A stretch of 11,987 nucleotides of DNA from Acidimicrobiales bacterium (lineage in GTDB: Bacteria > Actinomycetota > Acidimicrobiia > Acidimicrobiales > VFJN01): NCBI GenBank assembly GCA_016936035.1, contig JAFGPU010000549.1:1-11987 (forward strand), written 5' to 3'. Every line of letters starts with the position of its first letter. Position 1 is the stretch's first letter. The translations under genes and the position numbers were made by a program. Of the stretch, positions 6,186 to 11,987 are shown piece after piece. A model generated the notes under the pieces. That model saw only the letters and a program-made list of their open reading frames with translations, was not told the DNA's origin and searched no databases.

Positions 6186-7493
6186 TCAACCCCGGGCGTA
6201 GGCGACCAGGCGCCCGTCGTCCGTGCCGACGTAGAGCTGCCCGTTGCTGACCGCGGGCGCACCGGTGATGCGGCTGCCGGTCTCGGCCGACCACACAGCG
6301 GTACAGGTGGGGGCGCCGCATCCGGTCGCGTCGAACGCGTCGACCGACCCGTCGTCGGACCCCGTGTACACCACCCCGCCGGCCACGGCGGGTTGGACGC
6401 CGACGGCTGACCCGGTCGCTGCCTCCCAGAGCGTGGTGCCCGCTGCGTCGACGGCGACGAGGCGGCCGTCGCCGGTGGGCACGTAGAGGATGCCGTCCGC
6501 CAGAGCCGGCGAGGCGGTGACGGGGGCGCCGACCGAGACGGTCCACTGCACGGCACCCGTCGTGGCGTCGAGGGCGTACACGGTGCCGGCGGCCGTCCCG
6601 GTGTAGAGCGTGCTCTGGTCCGGCGCGATGACGACACGTGTGGCCGCGCCGTCGGTGGGAGCGACCCACACTGGACACTCCACGTTGCCGTCGCCGCCGC
6701 ACCCGGGGCGAGCCGTCGTCACCGAGTAGGAGCGCACCGCCTGGCCGACGGCCGCGTCACCGGGAGTGGTGGCGAGCGTGCCGTCGCCCGTCTGGAACAC
6801 CGCGTCCACCCCCAAGGTGGGCAGCGTTCCGCCGCTGGTCTCGAACGAGCGGCGGGCCGCCGGGTCGTTCGACGGGCCAACGGTGACGATGCCGTTGGCG
6901 AACCAGGCGCTCGGGCACTGCGGGTCGTAGGAGCTGTTGTAGAAGACCTTCGGCGAGGTCGCGACCGCCGTGTCGTCCCGCACCGCGGCGACGATCTGCG
7001 CCGGCGGGGTCGGTTCGGTCGGCGTGGCGCCCGTGTCGATGTCGTGCTGGAACGAGTCGCCGTCGAAGGTCGTCATGCCCTCGTTCGGCCCGCACCTCGG
7101 ATACGTGGACCGGATCTCGGCTCTCCGTCCCCAGATGACCCGGTCGCCCACGACGAACGGAGGGCTGGACTGCACGATGGGGTCGCAGCCCACGAACGGG
7201 ATCGAGCGGCTCTGGCTCCACGACGTCGAGCCGTCGGCGGGGCGGTGGGTCCTGATCGTGCAGCCGTCGACCACGACGTGCACCCCGGCCGTCGACACCA
7301 CGGGATCGCTGGCCGGACCGGCGCCCGTCCCGGTGGCCCACGCCTGCGTGAGCTCACCCACGGTCGCCGTCGTCAGGCCCGATTCGAACGGGTTGTACGC
7401 CGTGCGGTCGGCGTTCTGGCCCGGCACGGCCCAGCACCCGCCCAGTGCGATGACAGCGGTCGCAGTCGCGAGCACACGAGTCGTTCTGCGCAT
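6186..7493 (-). CDS. PQQ-type beta-propeller lipoprotein
   Basis: The product has 435 residues. The N-terminus MRRTTRVLATATAVIALGGC is a lipoprotein signal with lipobox LGGC, making Cys20 the lipidated residue on the outer face of the membrane. Just after it, WAVPGQNADRTAYNPFES resembles the opening motif of many actinobacterial PQQ-like propeller proteins. The last ~150 residues contain at least four blade repeats of the type LYxGTxxGxVYALDATTGAVQW and ILYVPTGDGRLVAVDAAG. The middle part is cysteine-containing (YPRCGP, YDPQCP, RPGCGGDGNVECP), suggesting disulfides outside the cell. The fold usually serves as a scaffold for protein-protein contact and PQQ binding is not implied; no enzymatic motif is seen. 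ATG 7493 has an excellent ribosome site (GAGGGGGA). It is transcribed alone and convergent with the CNNM pair. Confidence 0.88.
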   Translation of the reverse strand: MRRTTRVLATATAVIALGGCWAVPGQNADRTAYNPFESGLTTATVGELTQAWATGTGAGPASDPVVSTAGVHVVVDGCTIRTHRPADGSTSWSQSRSIPFVGCDPIVQSSPPFVVGDRVIWGRRAEIRSTYPRCGPNEGMTTFDGDSFQHDIDTGATPTEPTPPAQIVAAVRDDTAVATSPKVFYNSSYDPQCPSAWFANGIVTVGPSNDPAARRSFETSGGTLPTLGVDAVFQTGDGTLATTPGDAAVGQAVRSYSVTTARPGCGGDGNVECPVWVAPTDGAATRVVIAPDQSTLYTGTAAGTVYALDATTGAVQWTVSVGAPVTASPALADGILYVPTGDGRLVAVDAAGTTLWEAATGSAVGVQPAVAGGVVYTGSDDGSVDAFDATGCGAPTCTAVWSAETGSRITGAPAVSNGQLYVGTDDGRLVAYARG

Positions 7494-7523
7494 GATTCCC
7501 CCTCAGGCCCGCGGTCGTTCGCG

Positions 7524-7564
7524 GCCAGCGCTGGCATCATCCGCGGCCCGGTGGCCGATGGCAA
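7524..7564 (-). promoter_or_regulatory. Lipoprotein promoter with 12-bp palindrome over the predicted start site
   Basis: On the minus strand the -35 TTGCCA (7564-7559, five of six consensus bases) is separated by exactly 17 bp from the -10 GATGAT (7541-7536, four of six). The predicted start is near 7529, inside the perfect palindrome GCCAGCGCTGGC (7524-7535). The placement is typical of a repressor operator. The resulting leader is about 36 nt and contains the GAGGGGGA ribosome site. The regulator is unknown. Confidence 0.45.
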
Positions 7565-7676
7565 GCAGTTCAGCGAGCGGGGGGCGGCGATCGTCGGCGC
7601 TGACGTGAGGCACCGAGATCCCCGCACGGCCTCGTGTGGCCGTCGCCGGTCCACGGCGCACATGGTCGAGCGCTCC

Positions 7677-7682
7677 TAGGGT
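7677..7682 (+). promoter_or_regulatory. Candidate -10 for the zinc-ribbon gene
   Basis: TAGGGT fits TANNNT and lies 18 bp before the GTG at 7701, predicting a leader of roughly 10-12 nt. No convincing -35 is present at 17-18 bp upstream. It is a weak call made only from position and the hexamer. Confidence 0.3.
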
Positions 7683-7700
7683 CTGGTAGGACACGGTGGC

Positions 7701-7955
7701 GTGGACTGTCCCTCATGTGCGCGGCCGATGCAGGTGGGCGCGCTTGTGCTTCACACGCCGTGGAATCCGGTCACCCGGCACACGGTTCGCTGGCAAACGA
7801 CGATCCCCAAGTGGAGGGCTCGGCCGCCCCGGGGATCGACGGTGGTCCTCGAATCGACGATGCGTGGCCGGAAGCCGCGCATCGCACATCGCTGCCAAGC
7901 CTGCGCGACGGTCGTGGTTCCCCCCGATGAGGAGTACGACCCCAACCCCGCTTGA
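7701..7955 (+). CDS. Small zinc-ribbon protein (DUF6487-like)
   Basis: The product has 84 residues with two CxxC knuckles, CPSC (Cys3, Cys6) and CQAC (Cys65, Cys68), a four-cysteine set expected to bind one zinc ion. Between them, GALVLHTPWNPVTRHTVRW has the tryptophan-bearing beta-strand look of small zinc-ribbon families such as DUF6487, whose members begin CPxCG and end with a CxxC just before the tail. Confidence in the ribbon is good; the family name is from memory. The start is GTG 7701, with a modest AGGA at 7688-7691. The function is unknown; such proteins may bind nucleic acid or protein partners. It is divergent from the lipoprotein gene and convergent with the tRNA gene. Competing open frames on the other strand are explained by the tRNA and by composition. 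Confidence 0.72.
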   Translation: MDCPSCARPMQVGALVLHTPWNPVTRHTVRWQTTIPKWRARPPRGSTVVLESTMRGRKPRIAHRCQACATVVVPPDEEYDPNPA

Positions 7956-7957
7956 GT

Positions 7958-8017
7958 GCCGTGCTGTGACCCGTGCGTGGCCCTCGCCCTTCCGGCACGG
8001 CCCCGCAGCCGCGCTGC
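7958..8017. terminator. Possible terminator hairpins between zinc-ribbon gene and tRNA
   Basis: GCCGTGC (7958-7964) pairs with GCACGGC (7995-8001) across a 30-nt loop, and GCAGC-CGC-GCTGC forms a tight hairpin at 8005-8017. They lie between two convergent transcription units, which suits termination in both directions. The stems are short and no T tract follows, so the call is tentative. Confidence 0.3.
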
Positions 8018-8057
8018 ACAACCGGGTCGAGATCGGTGCTGACCTGCGGCGGTCCCT

Positions 8058-8134
8058 TGGTGGAGACGATGGGACTCGAACCCACGACCCCCTGCTTGCA
8101 AAGCAGGTGCTCTAGCCAGCTGAGCTACGTCCCC
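8058..8134 (-). tRNA. tRNA-Ala (anticodon TGC), CCA encoded
   Basis: Read from 8134 downward, the gene folds as a full cloverleaf. The acceptor arm GGGGACG pairs with CGTCTCC (one G·U). The D arm is GCTC-AGCTGGCTA-GAGC. The anticodon stem CCTGC/GCAGG encloses loop TTTGCAA, giving anticodon TGC for alanine. The T arm GTGGG-TTCGAGT-CCCAT carries the invariant TTCGA. The body is 74 nt (8061-8134) with discriminator A, and the CCA end is encoded at 8060-8058. A TANNNT-type -10, TACGCT, lies at 8154-8149 on the minus strand, giving a predicted 5' leader of about 8 nt. Alanine tRNA(TGC) reads GCA and related codons. Several apparent small protein frames here are tRNA artefacts. Confidence 0.97.
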
Positions 8135-8265
8135 GAAGGTGGGCGCTCAGCGTACCGGCCCCGTCGCGGCGGCCGCGAACGCGATGGCGGCGTCGCCCGC
8201 CCGCGCTGACGGTAGTGGGGTCGACGTGGACAGTGGCGCGTGTCGAACGGCCACCGCGGACGGCG

Positions 8266-8271
8266 TAGGTT
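8266..8271 (+). promoter_or_regulatory. Candidate -10 for the carboxypeptidase/hydrolase unit
   Basis: TAGGTT (TANNNT type) ends 10 bp before ATG 8282, predicting a start point within a few bases of that codon and so a nearly leaderless message. A poor -35 match (TCGAAC, 8243-8248) sits 17 bp upstream. This location also argues against the alternative GTG start at 8240, which would lie upstream of the transcript. Confidence 0.35.
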
Positions 8272-8281
8272 GGCCCACGGG

Positions 8282-9091
8282 ATGAAGGGTTGGTTTGTCG
8301 GGCTCGCGCTCGTTGTCGTCGTCGTCGCGTCGGGGGTGGGCCTCTGGATCACCTGGGACTCGACCCAGATCTCGTCTGCCGACCCCATCGGGCCGACCGT
8401 CGGGCTGGTCTCACCCCCGACGTCGAGCACCAGACCGACCACCACCAGCACCACGGTTCCCCCGCCGCCGTCCTGCGAGGCCGCCGACGACCCGGTCGAC
8501 GGCGACCCGATGACGGACTGGGCCACGCTCGTGGTCGACCCTGCCCACCGGCTCCCGGAAGGCTTCGCACCCACCGACCTGGTCGAGGCCACCGAGGCAG
8601 GCTTCGAGGCGCGCGACCAGGTGCGGGCCATCATCGTCGACGACCTCGCCGCCATGCGCGCCGCGGCCGAGGCCAACGGCACGCCCATCGTCGTCATCTC
8701 GGGCTACCGCAGCGAGTCGTACCAACAGGAGCTGTTCGACCGTCAGGTCGAGCAGTCGGGCGAACAGGATGCCACCCTGCGCACGGCTCGGGCCGGTCAC
8801 AGCGAGCACCAGCTCGGCACGGCGATCGACGTGCTCGATCCCGGTGTCGGCGAGCTGACCCCGGCGTTCGCCGACACCCCCGCGGGGCGCTGGGTCGCCG
8901 AGCACGCTCACGAGTACGGCTTCGTCATGAGCTACCCCGACGGTGCGCAGGACCGCACCTGCTACGCCTTCGAGCCCTGGCACCTGCGCTACGTGGGCCG
9001 TGACGCGGCCGCCGCCATCCACGATGCCGAGGTCACGCCTCGCGAGTGGATGTGGGCGGCGCGCGCCACCGCCGCCGACGCACCCGGATAG
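8282..9091 (+). CDS. VanY-like D-alanyl-D-alanine carboxypeptidase, membrane-anchored
   Basis: The product is a 269-residue zinc metallopeptidase of the VanY/M15 family, expected to remove the terminal D-alanine from peptidoglycan stem peptides outside the membrane. Residues ~3-24 form an N-terminal anchor (GWFVGLALVVVVVASGVGLW), followed by a Ser/Thr/Pro linker (~44-63, TSSTRPTTTSTTVPPPP). In the catalytic domain the motif SxHxxGxAxD appears as SEHQLGTAID, with zinc ligands His176 and Asp183; EPWH gives the catalytic Glu231 and third ligand His234. The upstream VISGYRSESYQQ (138-149) is also typical. Cys65 and Cys227 could form a disulfide. The frame is open to GTG 8240, but ATG 8282 puts the anchor at the N-terminus and fits the predicted promoter. 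It is followed after 9 nt by the hydrolase gene. An LD-carboxypeptidase role within the same family cannot be excluded. Confidence 0.9.
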   Translation: MKGWFVGLALVVVVVASGVGLWITWDSTQISSADPIGPTVGLVSPPTSSTRPTTTSTTVPPPPSCEAADDPVDGDPMTDWATLVVDPAHRLPEGFAPTDLVEATEAGFEARDQVRAIIVDDLAAMRAAAEANGTPIVVISGYRSESYQQELFDRQVEQSGEQDATLRTARAGHSEHQLGTAIDVLDPGVGELTPAFADTPAGRWVAEHAHEYGFVMSYPDGAQDRTCYAFEPWHLRYVGRDAAAAIHDAEVTPREWMWAARATAADAPG

Positions 9092-9100
9092 CGTCGGCAG

Positions 9101-10573
9101 GTGCTCCGCCGCCGCCCCCTCCTCGCGCTCGCCAGCCTGCTCGCCCTCGCCGCCGCCACGTCCTGCGCCACCGAGGCCGACGACCAGACGCTCGGCGACG
9201 ACGGGGCCGCGGTCACCGAGGACGCCCCCGCCACCGACGGCCCCGAAGGGGCTGGCGAGCTCGACTGGTCGTCGTGCGGCAGCGAGGCCGAGTGCACCGT
9301 GCTCGAGGTCCCGGTCGACTACGACGACCCCCAGGGCGAAACCCTGCCCCTCAGCATCACCCGGGTGCCCGCCAGCGGCGACCGCATCGGGCCCCTGTTC
9401 GTCAACCCCGGTGGCCCCGGCGGCACGGCCGGCGACTTCGCCATCGGCATCTCCTACATGCTGCCCGACGAGATCACCGAGCACTTCGACATCGTGGGCG
9501 TCGACCCCCGGGGCCTCGGGGCCAGCGCCATCGACTGCGGCGGCGACATGCAGGAGCTCTACGGCGTCGACTACACGATCGACTCCCCCGACGACACCAG
9601 CGAGCTGCTGACGACCAGCCAGGAGTACGTCGACGGGTGCGAGGCCGAGGCCGGCGACCTGCTCCCCCACCTCGGCACCGAGGACGTCGCCCGCGACATC
9701 GACGCGGTGCGGGCCGCCATGGGCGACGACCAGCTCAACTACCTGGGCTTCAGCTACGGCACCGCCATCGGCCAGCAGCTCGCCGAGCTGTTCGGGCCCA
9801 CCGTGCGGGCGATGATCATCGACGGCATCCTCGACCTCGGGCCCACCGGCATCGAGTCCGCCACCACCCAGGCCGCCGGGTTCGAGGTGGCGCTGCAGGC
9901 GTTCGCCGACGACTGCGACGCCGACTCGTCGTGCCCGCTCGCCCCCGACGCCATCGGCGCCGTCGAGGACCTGTTGGCGCAGGTGGAGGAGGCGCCCGTC
10001 CCGGCCGAGCCGCGCGACCTGGGCCCGGGGGAGATGTCGACCGGACTCACCATGCCGCTCTACAGCGAGACGCTGTGGCCCGACCTGGCCGACGCGGTCG
10101 CGGACGGGCTCGACGGCGACGGTTCCGGCATGGTCGCGCTGGCCGACCAGTACCTCGGGGTCGCCGACTTCGACATCTACTTCGCCGTGAACTGCCTCGA
10201 CTTCGAGTGGCCCGAGACGCCCGAGGAGCTGCTCGCGGCCGGGGCCGACGCCGCGGACGAGTCGCCGCACTTCGGTGAGGCCATCGTCAACGACTACGTC
10301 CGCTGCACCATGTGGCCCGTCGAGGAGGAACCGATGCCGGCGGTGACGGCCCCGGACGCGCCGCCCATCCTGGTCGTGTCGACCACCAACGATCCCGCCA
10401 CGCCGTACGAGTCGGGCGTGCGCACCGCCGAGCGGCTCGAGACGGGCGTGCTGCTCACCTACGAGGGAGACGGCCACACGGTCGTCGGCAACGGGGTGCC
10501 GTGCGTCGACGACATCGCCACGGCCTACCTGGTCGACCTCGAGGTGCCCGAGGACGGCACCACCTGCCCGTAG
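9101..10573 (+). CDS. TAP-like alpha/beta hydrolase lipoprotein (secreted peptidase type)
   Basis: The product has 490 residues and belongs to the tripeptidyl-aminopeptidase-like alpha/beta hydrolases found in actinobacteria. The N-terminus MLRRRPLLALASLLALAAATSC is a lipoprotein signal with a slightly non-standard lipobox (ATSC, Cys22). The oxyanion/HGGPG-type motif is VNPGGPGG (101-108). The nucleophile elbow GFSYG places Ser218, and a TAP-like C-terminal domain holds Asp431 (TTNDPATP) and His459 (GDGHT), so the triad is complete. Paired cysteines (59/65, 272/278, 365/402, 468/489) suggest disulfides. Relatives release tripeptides or small peptides from N-termini or cleave peptide-like esters; the substrate is unknown. 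It begins at GTG 9101, with only a weak GGCAGG ahead, 9 nt after the carboxypeptidase stop, so it is probably co-transcribed. Its last codons lie in a 51-bp duplicated segment. Confidence 0.9.
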   Translation: MLRRRPLLALASLLALAAATSCATEADDQTLGDDGAAVTEDAPATDGPEGAGELDWSSCGSEAECTVLEVPVDYDDPQGETLPLSITRVPASGDRIGPLFVNPGGPGGTAGDFAIGISYMLPDEITEHFDIVGVDPRGLGASAIDCGGDMQELYGVDYTIDSPDDTSELLTTSQEYVDGCEAEAGDLLPHLGTEDVARDIDAVRAAMGDDQLNYLGFSYGTAIGQQLAELFGPTVRAMIIDGILDLGPTGIESATTQAAGFEVALQAFADDCDADSSCPLAPDAIGAVEDLLAQVEEAPVPAEPRDLGPGEMSTGLTMPLYSETLWPDLADAVADGLDGDGSGMVALADQYLGVADFDIYFAVNCLDFEWPETPEELLAAGADAADESPHFGEAIVNDYVRCTMWPVEEEPMPAVTAPDAPPILVVSTTNDPATPYESGVRTAERLETGVLLTYEGDGHTVVGNGVPCVDDIATAYLVDLEVPEDGTTCP

Positions 10574-10580
10574 CGGGACG

Positions 10581-10611
10581 TCACCCCACCGTGCCCTCGG
10601 CGACCAGGCGC
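10581..10611 (-). pseudogene. Relic of the release factor 3 C-terminus
   Basis: Read on the minus strand, 10611-10581 encodes RLVAEGTVG followed by TGA, exactly the last nine residues and stop of the prfC gene that ends at 10689. An in-frame TGA lies just upstream, so it is not expressed as part of a longer protein. It arose from the 51-bp duplication; silent differences (for example GGG for GGC at the last glycine) show some age. Confidence 0.75.
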
Positions 10612-10630
10612 GAGCCTCACCGAGGCGCGT
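10610..10630. terminator. Hairpin between convergent hydrolase and prfC genes
   Basis: GCCTC-ACC-GAGGC (10614-10626) is a perfect 5-bp stem with a 3-nt loop, extended past an A·G mismatch by two further pairs and a G·T. It lies 37 nt after the hydrolase stop, between two convergent genes. It may terminate one or both transcripts. There is no T tract. Confidence 0.4.
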
Positions 10631-10688
10631 CGCAGGAGCGCCCCCGGAGCAGCACCACCCGCCCCCGGCACCTGCCCGTGGCGGAACG

Positions 10689-11987
10689 TCAGCCCACGGT
10701 GCCCTCGGCGACCAGACGCTCGAGGGTGAGCTCAGGGTGCTCGGACTCGACCCGGGCCAGCCAGTAGGGGCTCTCGAACAGGGCGTAGAGCGTGCCGTCG
10801 GCGCGGGCGAGGACCCGAACCCCGGGCATCGCCCGAAGCGCCGAGGCCGATGCCTCGTCGGTGCGCCGGGCGATCGAGTACGGCGTGGGCGACATCTCGG
10901 CCTGCGCGCCGAACTCGTTCTCGAGCCGCCAGTTCGCCACCTCGAGCTGCATGGGGCCGACCGCGGCCAGCACCGGCGCCTGGTCGCCGAGGTCGGCGTC
11001 GCGCAGCACCTGCACCACGCCCTCCTCGTCGAGCTGGGCGATGCCCTTGCGGAACTGCTTGAACCGCCCGGTGTCGCGCGCCCGCGTGGTGACGAAGTGC
11101 TCGGGAGCGAACTCGGGCAGGCGAGGGAACTCGACCGGCACGTCGGTGTACAGCGTGTCGCCCACCCGGACGTCGGTGGCGTTGACGAGGGCGACGATGT
11201 CGCCGGGGAACGCCTCGTCGAGCGTCTCGCGCTCCTGCCCGAAGACGGAGTGTGCGTACTTGGTCGCGAACGGCTTCCCGGTGGGCTGGTGCTTCACGAC
11301 CATGCCGCGCTCGAAGCGGCCCGAGCACACCCGCACGTACGCCACGCGGTCGCGGTGCATCTTGTCCATGTTGGCCTGCACCTTGAACACGAACGCCGAG
11401 AACGGGTCGTCGAGCTTGCGAGCGGCACCGTCGACGTCGAAGCGGGGCGACGGCGCGGGCGCCATGTCGACGATGCCGTCGAGCAGCATGCCCACACCGA
11501 AGTTGGTGATCGCCGACCCGACGAACACCGGCGACTGCTCGCCGGCCAGGAACAGCTCGGGGTCGACGGCGTCGGCGACCGAGTCGAGCAGCGACACCTC
11601 GTCGGTGGCGGCCTCCCAGGCCTCGCCCTCCTCGGCGGCGGCCCGTTCGGCGTCGACCACCTCTTCAATCGCCTCGGCCGAGCCGTGGGCCGTGCGGCCG
11701 TAGCGCACGAACCGTCCGGTCGGCCGGTCGATCAGGCCGCGGAAGTCGCCCGCGTACCCGACCGGCCAGGTGACCGGCACGGGCTGCAGGTCGAGGCGCG
11801 ACTCGATCTCGTCGAGCAGCTCGAGCCCGTCGCGGCCGGGACGGTCCCACTTGTTGATGAACGTGAGCAGAGGCACGTTGCGCGCCCGGCAGACCTCGAA
11901 CAGCTTGAGGGTCTGCGCCTCGATGCCCTTGGCGGCGTCGAGCACCATGATCGCGGCGTCGACCGCGGCGAGCACCCGGTAGGTGTC
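10689..11987 (-). CDS. prfC: Peptide chain release factor 3, partial (N-terminus outside window)
   Basis: The visible 432 residues cover most of a translational GTPase that recycles class I release factors from the ribosome after termination. The part seen starts DTYRVLAAVDAAIMVLDAAKG, which in RF3 directly follows the G3 motif, so G1-G3 and roughly the first 95 residues lie beyond base 11987. The G4 motif NKWDRPGRD is present, as are GSAITNFGV (G5 region), the beta-barrel domain II with FKVQANMDKMHRDRVAYVRVCSG, and the RF3-specific C-terminal domain (GVVQVLRDADLGDQAPVLAAVGPMQLEV). These domain orders and phrases separate it from EF-G and LepA. The stop TGA is at 10691-10689. Its final nine codons are duplicated at 10581-10611. 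There are no frameshifts or internal stops in the part visible. Confidence 0.95.
   Translation of the reverse strand, partial: DTYRVLAAVDAAIMVLDAAKGIEAQTLKLFEVCRARNVPLLTFINKWDRPGRDGLELLDEIESRLDLQPVPVTWPVGYAGDFRGLIDRPTGRFVRYGRTAHGSAEAIEEVVDAERAAAEEGEAWEAATDEVSLLDSVADAVDPELFLAGEQSPVFVGSAITNFGVGMLLDGIVDMAPAPSPRFDVDGAARKLDDPFSAFVFKVQANMDKMHRDRVAYVRVCSGRFERGMVVKHQPTGKPFATKYAHSVFGQERETLDEAFPGDIVALVNATDVRVGDTLYTDVPVEFPRLPEFAPEHFVTTRARDTGRFKQFRKGIAQLDEEGVVQVLRDADLGDQAPVLAAVGPMQLEVANWRLENEFGAQAEMSPTPYSIARRTDEASASALRAMPGVRVLARADGTLYALFESPYWLARVESEHPELTLERLVAEGTVG

Larger units (their letters stand above)
10561..10719. repeat. 51-bp direct repeat at the hydrolase/prfC 3' boundary
   Basis: Copy 1 (10561-10611) and copy 2 (10669-10719) match at 46 of 51 positions and are offset by 108 bp. 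Copy 1 contains the last codons and TAG of the hydrolase gene; copy 2 contains the last nine codons and stop of the minus-strand release factor gene. Each copy also carries a relic of the other gene's end. The arrangement indicates a short tandem duplication across the convergent 3' ends. Confidence 0.9.

Noticed and set aside
7503..7694. 63-residue minus-strand frame just upstream of the propeller lipoprotein
   Set aside because: It has no ribosome site, only mixed codon ends, no recognisable domain, and contains the lipoprotein promoter and palindrome. It cannot be excluded but is not supported.
7751..8209. Small frames around the tRNA, with peptides such as GRGFESHRLHQG and GLEPTTPCLQSRCS
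   Set aside because: These are well-known false translations of tRNA genes. The cloverleaf of tRNA-Ala explains the sequence.
8411..10477. 688-residue minus-strand open frame opposite the carboxypeptidase and hydrolase
   Set aside because: It is an antisense shadow: the opposite strand carries intact VanY and TAP-like catalytic motifs, while this frame shows none.

Overview
The window is very GC-rich, with codons that mostly end in G or C. It is densely packed, uses many GTG starts, and has promoter-like sites of the TANNNT type. Two lipoprotein signal peptides, a tandem CNNM/CorC-type pair and a TAP-like secreted hydrolase also fit a high-GC actinobacterium. An Acidimicrobiia-like host is a guess from overall style, not something proven here. 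The window reads as chromosomal housekeeping and cell-envelope DNA. I see no transposase, integrase, phage gene, CRISPR array or known defence system.

Layout. Bases 1-340 are non-coding and hold two tandem copies of an approximately 80-bp unit, each with a 15-bp hairpin, followed by a (CACAGC)5 microsatellite. A minus-strand ABC exporter half-transporter (341-2287) starts from a promoter with a 19-bp spacer that looks like a MerR/SoxR-type site and is probably leaderless. Divergent from it is a membrane-associated protein resembling the general-stress-protein-17M family (2423-3238). After a hairpin-rich gap come two overlapping, translationally coupled CNNM/CorC-type membrane proteins (3464-4753 and 4750-6051). 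They converge through strong hairpins on a minus-strand PQQ-type beta-propeller lipoprotein (6186-7493), whose predicted transcription start lies inside a 12-bp perfect palindrome. A small zinc-ribbon protein (7701-7955) is divergent from the lipoprotein and convergent with a minus-strand tRNA-Ala(TGC). A VanY-like D,D-carboxypeptidase (8282-9091) and a TAP-like alpha/beta hydrolase lipoprotein (9101-10573) follow as a two-gene unit. The window ends inside a minus-strand peptide chain release factor 3 gene (10689 to beyond 11987).

How the genes fit together. Most products act at or outside the membrane: an exporter, two ion-transport-type proteins, two lipoproteins and an anchored peptidoglycan peptidase. 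The VanY/hydrolase pair could jointly process wall peptides or peptide substrates outside the cell. The other neighbours look functionally independent.

The most noteworthy observations are regulatory or structural: the MerR-like promoter of the exporter, the palindrome over the lipoprotein start site, the tandem hairpin repeat, and a 51-bp duplication that copied the shared 3' boundary of the hydrolase and release-factor genes. I did not find convincing evidence of a wholly new multi-gene system.
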